This document shows positions 8,002-17,900 of a stretch of DNA of 64,000 nt, piece by piece (position 1 is the stretch's first letter; the number at the start of each line of letters is the position of its first letter). The notes under the pieces were generated by a model, which was not told where the DNA came from, did not search any database, and saw only the letters and a list, made by a program, of their open reading frames with translations. A program made the position numbers and the translations under genes. The stretch comes from Geoanaerobacter sp964528055 (GTDB lineage Bacteria > Desulfobacterota > Desulfuromonadia > Geobacterales > DSM-12255): assembly GCA_964528055.1 (NCBI GenBank), contig CAZGQM010000004.1, positions 124,001 to 188,000 of the forward strand. Reading direction: 5' to 3'.

Positions 8002-11000
8002 CTACTGACAGGTAGTGGCTCCTTGGGTAAAGGCCGGTGTCGTGGCTGTTGCCTCGTTACTGTAAGCAGGTCTCTGTGTTGTTGCTTCATAGTTGTCAAG
8101 AATGATCTTCAGGGTGATCGCTTCGTTGCGCTGGGCAAACTGTCCAAGGCTTGCGCTGGTGGCGGCACCCGTCGAACTGCCTGCAATCTCCTTTATCACT
8201 ACCCATTTGCCACCGGTCCAGGCGTACGCGGATATCACGTCTCCCATACGGCTGAGCTTAAGTTTACCAATGGTATCGCTTGTGGCAAGGCTGCTTGAAT
8301 ATAAAACATCGTTGATAACGATTCTTGCCCCATAGCCGCTGTTGGATCGCTCCACATAGGCATAATTTAAGCCCGTGACTGTCGGCAACTCGATCTGAAG
8401 CCTTCCGTAAACGTGGTACTGAGCCGCATTGCCAGGGAGATCCGGCAGGCTGAAATCGATCTGAACGTCAAAATTGTCGTGGATTCTCGTAACGTCGAGC
8501 ATCTTCAGAAGAGAGTAGTTGAAGTTGCCTGCCACTCCTCCTCCGGGGCTGGAAGTCTGAAGCTGTACAGCGCCGTTCACGGCAGAGATTCGGGATATAC
8601 CGTTAATACCTGCAATATTGATCGGAGGGACCGTTACATTGCTTGCTACCGCTCCGGCACTCGTATAAACAACCCCCTGCTCCCCCCAGGATGCAGGGTT
8701 TATCCCCGTATCAAACGATTCTAAGAGCCCTCGATATGACCTGACCCTGTAGGAATACGTAGTCCCAGGATCAAGCCCGTTACGGTGGACATAGGAAACC
8801 GGACTGTTTGCAACTGTAGCAACCCTGGTAAATCCGTTGCTACCCAGGCGTTTTTCCACCTCATAACCATCCGGTGCCTCGCACGAGCCTCCATTGCAAA
8901 CCTGTGGAACCCAGTCAAGCTTGACACTGAAGGCGTTGACCGGCACTGCTGTCAAGGATACGGACGGCAGCGACGATGTTGTAATGCACCGCTCAGGGGT
9001 GCTGTATGCAGCATTCCCACCGGTGGAGTTCCAGGCACGGAGCTGGTAGCAGTAAGTCGTATTCGCCTGGAGCGACTGATCCTGGTAGCTTTTTACCCCT
9101 GGTGAGAGTGCCTGGCAGCCGACAGTGGGTACCGGAGCACCGCAGTAATCTTCTGTGTAGGTGGCTGAAATATTGGCTACCTCACCCCAGGAACCTCCGC
9201 TGCCGAGTTTACGCTCTACCTTGTAGTTGGTTGCCCCGAATCGTAACGGCCAGGAAAGTTCGATGGTCGAGGTGCTTTTGGGTGTTGCGGTAAGCGTTGT
9301 GGCGGCAGGGGTGGCGGTGAAGGCCTGTTCGTTGCTTCGAGCGGAGCTGCCTCCGGTATTCAGGGCTTCCAACTGGTATCCGTAGTAGCTGCCGGCGCTG
9401 AGGGTGCCGTCGGTATAGCTGGTTACGTTGGCTGCAAGTGTCGCCAGGAGTGCATACGTGCCGCTGCTCCCTGCCTTGCGCCAGAGTTTGTAGCCGGTGT
9501 TGCCGCTGAGGTTGCTCCAGGTGAGGGTCACCGATGAGGTTGTTATGCTGCTGGGAGGATTCAGAACCGGTGCGCTCAAGGCGGTGCTCTGGGAGACAAC
9601 GTTGCTGTATGCCGAGTCGCCCCAGCTGTTTGCGGCCTTTATCTGGTAGCAGTAGTAGGTGGCGGTGGCAAGCCCGCTCTGAGTGTAGGTTGTTGCGTTC
9701 TGCCCGATGACTATCGCTGTATTCCAGCTCCCTGTGCTGCAGTCAGCTCCGGTGCGCGCTTTCCACTCGAGTTTGTAGCTGGTTTCGCCGGCAACGTTGT
9801 TCCAGTTGACGGTCATCTGGCTGCCGCCAGGTGATGTGGCGCCTGCAATGGTCGGTGCCGACGGCAGAGTGGCGGCAAGCAGGTTGTTGCTCCAGGCTGA
9901 GGAGTATATCGGGGTGGTGCCGTAGAGGTCTCTGATGCGGTAACGATAGGTGTAGCCTGCGGTAAGGCCGCTGCTTACATAGCTTGTTTCTCCGAATGCC
10001 ACTGCTACTGTGCTGCATTCGACCCAATAGGAAGCATTTGTGATGTAGCTCGGGGCATTCTGAGGGTTGTCCGGATCAGAATACCGGCACCGTTCCAGTT
10101 CATAGCCGTTACTCCCCGGGATGGTGCTCCAGAAGAGGGTGAGCTGGGTGGTGGACTGGACGGTCGGGGTGGTTAATACCGGCGCAGGAAGCGGTGTCGG
10201 CAGACAGACTTCGTTGCTGGGAGACGGAGGTGCGGCAAGGGCGTCTGCATTGACTGCGGTGTTGACGGCTTTGACCTGGTAGCAGTATTCGGTTTGGGCC
10301 AGAAGTCCGCTGTTGGTGTAGCTTGTGCCGTTGAATGCTATATCCGTTAGCTTGCCCCAGGTTCCCGCTTGTCCCTGCTTGCGCCATACTTCGTACCCGG
10401 TTTCACCGCTTATATCGTTCCAGCTGAGGGCCAAGGATGTCTCTGAAGCGGGAGATACCGTGAGCGTCGGTGCCGGGGAGATCCATGTCCAGGCCCCTTT
10501 GAGGTTGCTTGGCTCGGTGGTGTTGCCGGGGACTTCGGCTATGACTCGATAGCGATACTCGTTGCCGCTGGTTAGGCCGGTTCTGCTCACGCTGGTTGTG
10601 TTGGCGGCCGTACGAGCTACTTCTACCCACCCTGTCCAGTAGGTGCCGGTGTAGAAGTTGTTGTTACAGTAGTAGTTAGGGTCATAACTTGGGTATTGGC
10701 AGTATGACTCTTGTACTATATACGCGGTTTCGTTAGCCAGGTCGTTCCAGCTCAGATTAATCGTTCCGGCAGCTGGGGTGGCTGCTGCGTTCAGCTGTGC
10801 CGGCAGCTCTTTAGTTTTGACCGCTCCCTCGCCGGTAAAACTGTCGCCCGAGAGGTTGAAGGAGGCTACTCTGTAATAGTATTGAGTGTTGGCAACGGCC
10901 GTTGTGTCGGAGTACGACAACACGTCTGTACCTACGGTTGCTACTGTACTCCAGGTTCCGGTGCTCTTGCGCTCGATACGATACCCGGTTTCGCCGACTA

Positions 11001-14000
11001 CGTTGCCCCAGCTGATATCTACCCGTTGTGCCCAGCTGCTGGAGAAGTTCGGGTTCGGAGGAGCCAGCGGCAGGGTCCATACGATCTTGTCGTCGCTTGG
11101 CAGTGATGATCCGCCGGGGTTATTTGTGATTATCCGGTAGGTGTACTGGGTGCCTGAAGTGAGTCCGGTGTCGGTAAAGGTCGTTATATTGGCGGCTAGA
11201 TTTCCGTTTGGATGGACTTCCCATCCCCCTGCCCCTATTTTACGCTCTACCGTGTAGCCGGTGTTGCCTGGAAAATTCCCCCAGCTGAGTGTCAGCTGGG
11301 TGGGAGTAACAGCGGTCGCCGGTGTCAGTAGCGGTTTGGGCAGGGTGGTGGTTGCGCAGGTGATTATCTTGCGGGATGGCAAGGTGCCGCTGAAGGCCTC
11401 GATCCGGTAGCAGTACTGGGTGCCTGCAGTGAGTCCGGTATCCATGAAGGCTGTTGGTGCGGGGTTCGTGAATGAGGCCCGGTTGACCCAGGTGCTGTTT
11501 GATGTCACCGGTCCCAGGGTTCTGTCGATGACGATGCTGGTATTAGGGGAGTTGTTGCGCCAGGCAAGCTGCAACTGGCTGTACAAGGCCTGACCTGCTA
11601 CCTGAAACGGGGTCGGCGCCAGTATGTAATTGTTCTTCTGCTTGTAGACAACGTAGTCGGCATTGCCGCTGGCGTTTGTTGTGTAGCCGGCGATGAACGC
11701 CTCTCCCTGATGGTTGACCGTAATGGCGCTTGCCTGGTCAAATCCATTGCCACCATTAAAGGTTGTCCCCCCAAGGAGCGTCCCCTCGTAGTCATAAATA
11801 ACGGAGATGATATCTCTGTCCAGATCACCGGTATCACCTGCAATGTAGATGTAACCGGCTGTGTCCATGGCCATTGCCACGGCGCTGTCGTTTATATGCG
11901 GCCTCTGAAGCGTCCGCTCCCATCTGATTTCGCCGGCGGTGCTGTAGCGAATAAGTTGGATATCCTGGTCACCTGCTGCAGTACCCTGTGTACCGAGCAC
12001 AACGATATTTCCGTCCAGCGGATTGCTCCCTGTAACAGGATCAATCCTGATTGCCACTGCCCGATCATCACCATGAGCCGGGCCGTCATAGGGGCGTTCC
12101 CAAATTCTGGAGCCATTGGAGCCACTGTATTTTATGGTGTAAAAATCCTCGTTTCCGGCAGCATTTGTTGCGTAGCCGGTAATGTAGACATCCCCTGCAA
12201 GGTCAACGACAACTCCGGTTGCCTTGTTGTCGCCGGTTCCGGTTACGTTATAGGTGTCTGTCCAGATACGGTTCCCGGAGGCAGCATCGTATTTTGAGGT
12301 AAACATGTCATAGTTATGCATATCACTCGTCAGACCGCTGGCGTTCTGACGGTAGCCGGTAACAATCACATTACCGGCCCCATCCATGGCAACCCCTGCC
12401 GGATAGTCATTGCGACCGCCGTCATAGGGTAGAGCAGCCCATAACTGGGTGCCGTTCGCGAGGTACTTGACCACGTAGATGTCGTCGTTACCGGCAATGT
12501 TTTTCCCATACCCAACAACGGCAGTACTTGAACCATCTGTGACAGAGGCAACCGTTGTAGCCCGGTCATCAATACCACCCGGTCCGTTGTACAGCTTTTC
12601 CCATACTGCCGGAGGACCGGCTGCGGGGTATTTCAGAGTGAGGATAGAATTGATGTTCGCACTTACCGGAGCATAAAACTGATCGGAGAAGCCAGAGACT
12701 ATCACATCGTTGTTATTGTCGACGGCAAGACAGACCGCCTGGTCCATCTGATTCTGCATGCTGTCATAGCGGTCTGCCCAGATTAACGACTTGTCTGCAT
12801 GGTTCAGTTTGACCGTGTAGTAGTCGAACATACCGACCAATCCACTGTCGCTTCTGCCGGTTACGACCGGGTTGTCATCAGGTCCGACTCCGATTGATGT
12901 TGCATAGTCTTCAAGATTGTGTGAGCTGTTATAGGCATACTGCCAAAGTGGCGGAGCGTATGACACCAGCATGGTCAGGACGTGCGATTCGTCACAGGGA
13001 TAGCTCTCCTGGCTTCCTCGGTAGGACTTGATGCGGTAGTAATAGTAGTTGTTCTCTATCAGACCCGGATTGTCATAGCTGGTTATATTTGCCCCGACTC
13101 GTGCAATCTCGCCCCAAGATCCGTACTCGCCAAGCTTGCGCTCAATAATGAACCCATCCTCGTCAGCCGCGTTGTCTTCCCATGAGAGCCTGACGGTGTA
13201 AGTGCTGTTTGCTGCCTTTGCAACCGCTTCGGCAAGAAGGTTGGTTGGAGGGTTGAGGTCGCCCTGATCGTATCTGATCACGTAATAATCGTAGTCGTCC
13301 TTGTCAAAGATATACAGAGAGTCGCCGGCAGCAATGAGTGATCCAAAATCTACCGCCACGGTGATTGTATCGGCCGTGTTACCAGTAATCTGCCGCACCA
13401 CGTTTATGTTGGCCCCACTTGTCACCATCACAAAAAAATCTTTCCACTGGTCTGCTGCCCAACTCTTCCCGCTAACGGATATGGTCCCCGAAGAACCGCC
13501 TGAGGCCTGAACCGGCCCGTTATCCAGCGGTTTAGTACGATCGGTCCAGCCAGTCACATAGACATTGCCATTCGGCGCAAGCCCTATACCTACAGTCCGG
13601 TCATTATGGTTGGCCTCTCCGTTGTAGCTCTGATGCCAGATCAGGTGCCCATTCCCTTTCATGTACTTCACAGTCTGGAAATCGAAGTTGCCGGCTGTTT
13701 CTGTATAGCCGGTCACGTAGACGCCGCCATTGACAGAATTTTCCACAACAATGCCGGTTGCTGTGGCTATATCTGAGTTGGCTTTACCTGAATCAAAGAT
13801 CTGCTGCCAGAGTAGCGACCCTGCAGCGGAGCTGTACTTGGCCGTGTAGAAATCGTTTGCACCGGCCAGTGTCCAGGTATAACCGGTAACATAGACGTCA
13901 CCCGCCACATCCACTGCCAGTCCGGCCGGTTCATCGTCAAAGGCGCCGTCGTACGTCTGCTGCCAAAGCACTGCTCCATCTGCTGCAGCGTACTTGGCAG

Positions 14001-14919
14001 TATATATGTCGTAATCGATGTCATTGCCGGCTGTTCCGGTGATCACGACATTCCCGGCAGGATCCATCTTCACAAATCTGCCGAAATCTCCATGACTGCC
14101 AATGGATGAATAGCGCCGCTCCCAGAGTTTCGCACCACTCAGATCGTATTTGATGGTCAGCATGTCAAAATCCGACCCGTTCCAGCTGTGCCCGGTAACT
14201 GCTACGCCGTTGGCCCCGACCGAAATCGACGCTATGCGGTCGAGCCCGTTGGCTGGGCCGTTATAGGCAAGAACAGGAGAGAGGGGCGGGTTGGCCGGTC
14301 CGATTACCGGATTCTGGTAACGGACAAGGAGATAGTCGTCGTTTCCAGCAGCATTCTGCGTGTATCCACCAACATAGACAACATTGTTTATTGAGTCCAC
14401 GACAATGGCGGTCCCCACGTCATTGCCATTGGCCGGGCTGTTATAGAGATCGGACCAGACGATTGCACCCGTTATGCCGTTATACTTTACGGTATAAATA
14501 TCCTTGTTCTGTCCGTTCCAGACCGATCCTGTAACGATAACATCGTTGTTTGAATCGACGGCTACGGCCATTGCCTGGTCAGAACCTCCAGCCCTGTCAA
14601 AGACGGCTCGCCATGCAATGCTGCCGTCGGTGTTGAACTTGACTGTCCAGTAGTCATCGTTTGTGTCGTACTTGATATTGCGATATCCGGTAACAATCAC
14701 GCTGCCAGTGGAATCAACCACCGAAGCCAGCGCCTCTTGACGATGCGCCTGGGAATCCGCCACCCCCCAGAGAGTATCTCCACCCTTTGCCAGTGCCATG
14801 GAGGGGTGAAAGACCCACAAACTAATTGCCACTATCATGACAAAGCAGTTCTGAAAGAAGGTCCCATGACAACATCCCCCCCCTACCATACTGCCGCATA
14901 TATTCTTTTCACTGCTCAT
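8002..14919 (-). CDS. Giant secreted beta-propeller / fibronectin type III protein
   Basis: About 2305 residues. I choose the ATG at 14919 because GGAGGG lies 6 bases upstream; the frame is open to 14982 but without a ribosome site. A signal peptide (hydrophobic CFVMIVAISLWVF, then ALAKGG) sends it out of the cytoplasm. Order: SBBP-type propeller repeats (about 60-555; repeated VIVTGY...D.YTVKY), interrupted near 473-538 by a small inserted beta unit; one FnIII domain (556-645); a second propeller block (653-1100); ten FnIII domains (1106-2060); and a jelly-roll/LamG-like domain (2068-2276) lodged before the last strand of the final FnIII. No membrane anchor or catalytic motif is seen, so an adhesive or matrix role is inferred. 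It lies 56 bp after the multiheme cytochrome in one operon. Confidence 0.9.
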   Translation of the reverse strand: MSSEKNICGSMVGGGCCHGTFFQNCFVMIVAISLWVFHPSMALAKGGDTLWGVADSQAHRQEALASVVDSTGSVIVTGYRNIKYDTNDDYWTVKFNTDGSIAWRAVFDRAGGSDQAMAVAVDSNNDVIVTGSVWNGQNKDIYTVKYNGITGAIVWSDLYNSPANGNDVGTAIVVDSINNVVYVGGYTQNAAGNDDYLLVRYQNPVIGPANPPLSPVLAYNGPANGLDRIASISVGANGVAVTGHSWNGSDFDMLTIKYDLSGAKLWERRYSSIGSHGDFGRFVKMDPAGNVVITGTAGNDIDYDIYTAKYAAADGAVLWQQTYDGAFDDEPAGLAVDVAGDVYVTGYTWTLAGANDFYTAKYSSAAGSLLWQQIFDSGKANSDIATATGIVVENSVNGGVYVTGYTETAGNFDFQTVKYMKGNGHLIWHQSYNGEANHNDRTVGIGLAPNGNVYVTGWTDRTKPLDNGPVQASGGSSGTISVSGKSWAADQWKDFFVMVTSGANINVVRQITGNTADTITVAVDFGSLIAAGDSLYIFDKDDYDYYVIRYDQGDLNPPTNLLAEAVAKAANSTYTVRLSWEDNAADEDGFIIERKLGEYGSWGEIARVGANITSYDNPGLIENNYYYYRIKSYRGSQESYPCDESHVLTMLVSYAPPLWQYAYNSSHNLEDYATSIGVGPDDNPVVTGRSDSGLVGMFDYYTVKLNHADKSLIWADRYDSMQNQMDQAVCLAVDNNNDVIVSGFSDQFYAPVSANINSILTLKYPAAGPPAVWEKLYNGPGGIDDRATTVASVTDGSSTAVVGYGKNIAGNDDIYVVKYLANGTQLWAALPYDGGRNDYPAGVAMDGAGNVIVTGYRQNASGLTSDMHNYDMFTSKYDAASGNRIWTDTYNVTGTGDNKATGVVVDLAGDVYITGYATNAAGNEDFYTIKYSGSNGSRIWERPYDGPAHGDDRAVAIRIDPVTGSNPLDGNIVVLGTQGTAAGDQDIQLIRYSTAGEIRWERTLQRPHINDSAVAMAMDTAGYIYIAGDTGDLDRDIISVIYDYEGTLLGGTTFNGGNGFDQASAITVNHQGEAFIAGYTTNASGNADYVVYKQKNNYILAPTPFQVAGQALYSQLQLAWRNNSPNTSIVIDRTLGPVTSNSTWVNRASFTNPAPTAFMDTGLTAGTQYCYRIEAFSGTLPSRKIITCATTTLPKPLLTPATAVTPTQLTLSWGNFPGNTGYTVERKIGAGGWEVHPNGNLAANITTFTDTGLTSGTQYTYRIITNNPGGSSLPSDDKIVWTLPLAPPNPNFSSSWAQRVDISWGNVVGETGYRIERKSTGTWSTVATVGTDVLSYSDTTAVANTQYYYRVASFNLSGDSFTGEGAVKTKELPAQLNAAATPAAGTINLSWNDLANETAYIVQESYCQYPSYDPNYYCNNNFYTGTYWTGWVEVARTAANTTSVSRTGLTSGNEYRYRVIAEVPGNTTEPSNLKGAWTWISPAPTLTVSPASETSLALSWNDISGETGYEVWRKQGQAGTWGKLTDIAFNGTSYTNSGLLAQTEYCYQVKAVNTAVNADALAAPPSPSNEVCLPTPLPAPVLTTPTVQSTTQLTLFWSTIPGSNGYELERCRYSDPDNPQNAPSYITNASYWVECSTVAVAFGETSYVSSGLTAGYTYRYRIRDLYGTTPIYSSAWSNNLLAATLPSAPTIAGATSPGGSQMTVNWNNVAGETSYKLEWKARTGADCSTGSWNTAIVIGQNATTYTQSGLATATYYCYQIKAANSWGDSAYSNVVSQSTALSAPVLNPPSSITTSSVTLTWSNLSGNTGYKLWRKAGSSGTYALLATLAANVTSYTDGTLSAGSYYGYQLEALNTGGSSARSNEQAFTATPAATTLTATPKSTSTIELSWPLRFGATNYKVERKLGSGGSWGEVANISATYTEDYCGAPVPTVGCQALSPGVKSYQDQSLQANTTYCYQLRAWNSTGGNAAYSTPERCITTSSLPSVSLTAVPVNAFSVKLDWVPQVCNGGSCEAPDGYEVEKRLGSNGFTRVATVANSPVSYVHRNGLDPGTTYSYRVRSYRGLLESFDTGINPASWGEQGVVYTSAGAVASNVTVPPINIAGINGISRISAVNGAVQLQTSSPGGGVAGNFNYSLLKMLDVTRIHDNFDVQIDFSLPDLPGNAAQYHVYGRLQIELPTVTGLNYAYVERSNSGYGARIVINDVLYSSSLATSDTIGKLKLSRMGDVISAYAWTGGKWVVIKEIAGSSTGAATSASLGQFAQRNEAITLKIILDNYEATTQRPAYSNEATATTPAFTQGATTCQ

Positions 14920-14975
14920 GGAATTCCCTCCAGAACCGTTGGTTTCCCATTCAGATTCATTTTTTTCAGTTCCTG

Positions 14976-17900
14976 CTACCATGGCGTCACGTTGTTCCAG
15001 AGTTGATCCAATCCTTTTCCTTTATGACACGTGAGACCGCTGTCTACGTGAGAAGGAGTATAGTCGATAACGCCACCATACATCCCCCGCGGAAAACCTA
15101 GCCAGGCACCATCTCTAAAGCCGCTTACGTTACCGTAATTCTGCCCGCCAGTCTTCAGCCAGCCTCGATGCTTTAGATCGAGACAATTGGTCTTCATCAG
15201 GCGAGGCAGTCCTGAATTGTGAGGCTGATGGCATTTGGAGCAGGCAAAAGAGTGCTCGTTGTTGGCTCCCCACCCCTGAACCGCTTCATGGACACGGTCC
15301 AGGCTCTTGAACGTCGTGTTTTTATTGATCCCGTCAGTAAGGTTCTCCTTTTTGTGACAACGCAGGCAGAGACCAGCAAACTGAGCGTCTTTTTCATTCA
15401 TCCTGGCACTATTGCTCATCATCGATCCGGACAATGTATTCCTGTCGGTTCGCCATGGCGGCTCTGCGTAAATGCCGGTCCTGGTGTCAAGCAATGCGTT
15501 GTCATCCTGGTAGGGAGATGTCATCCAGGTCCCCTTCAATAGCGGTACGGCATAGTTTTGCTCTGCACCCAGCGTCGGGCTTACCCCGTGCGGGTCGTGA
15601 CAAGGTGTACAAAGGCCGCCTATCCGGTCCTGTAATGAGGTGCTGTGATTGAGGAAACTGGATGCCTTGAGGTGCCCACCGACAATCGACTTTTTGCTGT
15701 CGCGGAATGGAAAGCGGGCAACCGAACCTTTGGTCCCCTGGCCAAATCGCATGGTGTCTCCATAACCCATAATCGGTTTGCTTGCTCCAAAGGTCGATTC
15801 GTAGCCCCAGGGAGTAACCCCTTCACTCTGGGTAAGGTGGCAGTCGAAACACTGCCCGGCACCGGTATTGTAAGGATTCACCGAGTTGGCATCTGGATTC
15901 TGGGACGCCTTGTAATTCATGGTGTACCCCCCCTTGCCGGCCTGGGTTTCCTTGAGGTTCCCGCCGTTTTTCGTCCCATTGAAGGTAATGTAACTTGACG
16001 TAATTCCGACTACCTTGGACCCATGGGAACTGTGACAGTCAAAGCAGTTAACGTTATAGGAACCATTGCGTGAGTTGCTGATTACAGCGTCATAACCGGT
16101 GGCGGCTTCCCATCCACCCTGATTGGCAATGGCATTGCCATGGGCAGATAACGCCTTGGTCAGAGTATCCTTCTTGTTGACCTTCAGATAGGAGGTTGAA
16201 TTGTATTTACCCCATTGCGTGGTACCCCCCTGACTGTAACGGGCCGCTATGCTCTGGTTATCCCATGCATACTGGCTGGGGATCTTGCAGTCGTTAAATG
16301 GCTGCGTGGTGTTGTTCTGGTCGCTGTGACAGGAAATACAGTGATTGTTGAGCTTCGAAGACTCACCCCGGGCGACTGACTTGTTGGGACTACTGATATT
16401 GCTCGCCATGAACTTGACCGCCGTGGTGGTGTTGTACAAGGTAGGCCGCACTCCAGGCCCCCAGACCACCAGGTCGACCTTGGCATTTTTCTGTGATGAG
16501 TAGGTCTTGTAGTTGTACCCTTCGTGGTAACGGACATCGATAATCCCTTCAGGGGTAGACTCCCAGTGACACGCATAACAGTGCTTGTTGGAGACATCCA
16601 CACCCTGGATATGATGTGAATTCCCCCTTAGCTGCCCCATAACGTCCATCCTCATCCCTATTATCCCGCCATGACATTTGGTACAGTCACGCGGCAACCC
16701 GAAACCTGAATGTCTCGGCACAGGTTTATTGTAATGACATGTCGAGCAGGCCTGCTTGTCGGCATGGCTGTCGCTGAAGCGATGCTCGTGACAGGTGGTA
16801 CAGATCCGTCCCGAGTTATGTCCGTCGCCACCGTCACTCCGGAAGTGCTGGCTTCCGGCTGAGTGGCAGACATTGCATATTCCGTCAAAGGGGGCACTAA
16901 TCCTTGCGTAATCAAGACCGCTCTGCTTCCGGGTAAACGAGACAGTGGCCCGGGATAGTGGTTTGCCGAACCTGCCATCGGTTGAAGTGGCGACTTTCGA
17001 CTGGATCATGTAGATGTTGCTGTCGCCATGTGGATCATGACAATCCCAGCAAAACTTGCCACCCTTCCAGACTCCGTTTTGCTGGTAGGCCTTGTAGTGC
17101 TTGTACCCGAAGTGGACCGAAGAGGCACGTGCCTTCGCAGGCTTGATGCGACCGGTACCCGGATCAAACCCAAGAGAATATTTCAGCGGGTTTTCAGGGG
17201 GTGCTATGTGACACTGGGTGCACTTGTCACCACTGTCATCATCATGACACTGCAGGCAGACCCCCATCATCATATACTGGCTCTTTACATCCGCTTTTTT
17301 ATCGGCATCCCAGAGACCGGCGCCGGATTTGTGGAGGCTGGCATCCGAGTCGTGGCAGCTTGTGTTTCTGCATCCTGAAAGGACCACGGAGTTGTTGTGC
17401 TTCTTCATGACCGTTGAGTAATTCAGCTGCAGGGCAAGAGACTCGGTGGAGTTATGGCATGCCAGGCATTCGCTCTCCCGGCCCTCCATATGGCAGTACA
17501 CACACTCCTTGTCGAATCGTTTCCCGAATTGATCATGTATCCGGAGACGAAATGGATTGGTGTCGTCCTTATGCAGCACTTTGTTGTCATGACAATACCA
17601 GCAGGGATTCCCTGGAAAGTTGGCTGCCGGGTTTCCGCTGGAAGGGTAAGGCCCGCTCGCGGTCTGCCGACCATGTCCGGTTGTCTGCCACTCAATCAGA
17701 TTGATCTTCGCTTGGACGCCGTTAAAAGCGCCGAAATCGTCCTGATCTTGTCCAGTTGTACCATGACAGTTCAGGCAGATAACGGTTCGAGCTACCGACT
17801 CACCCCAGACCGGGTCGGTTCCGCCGGTGTGACATGCTGTATTGGTGCATGTCTTGGCTACCGGGTCATAGGAACCTCCATTCAGAAAGACAACATCACG

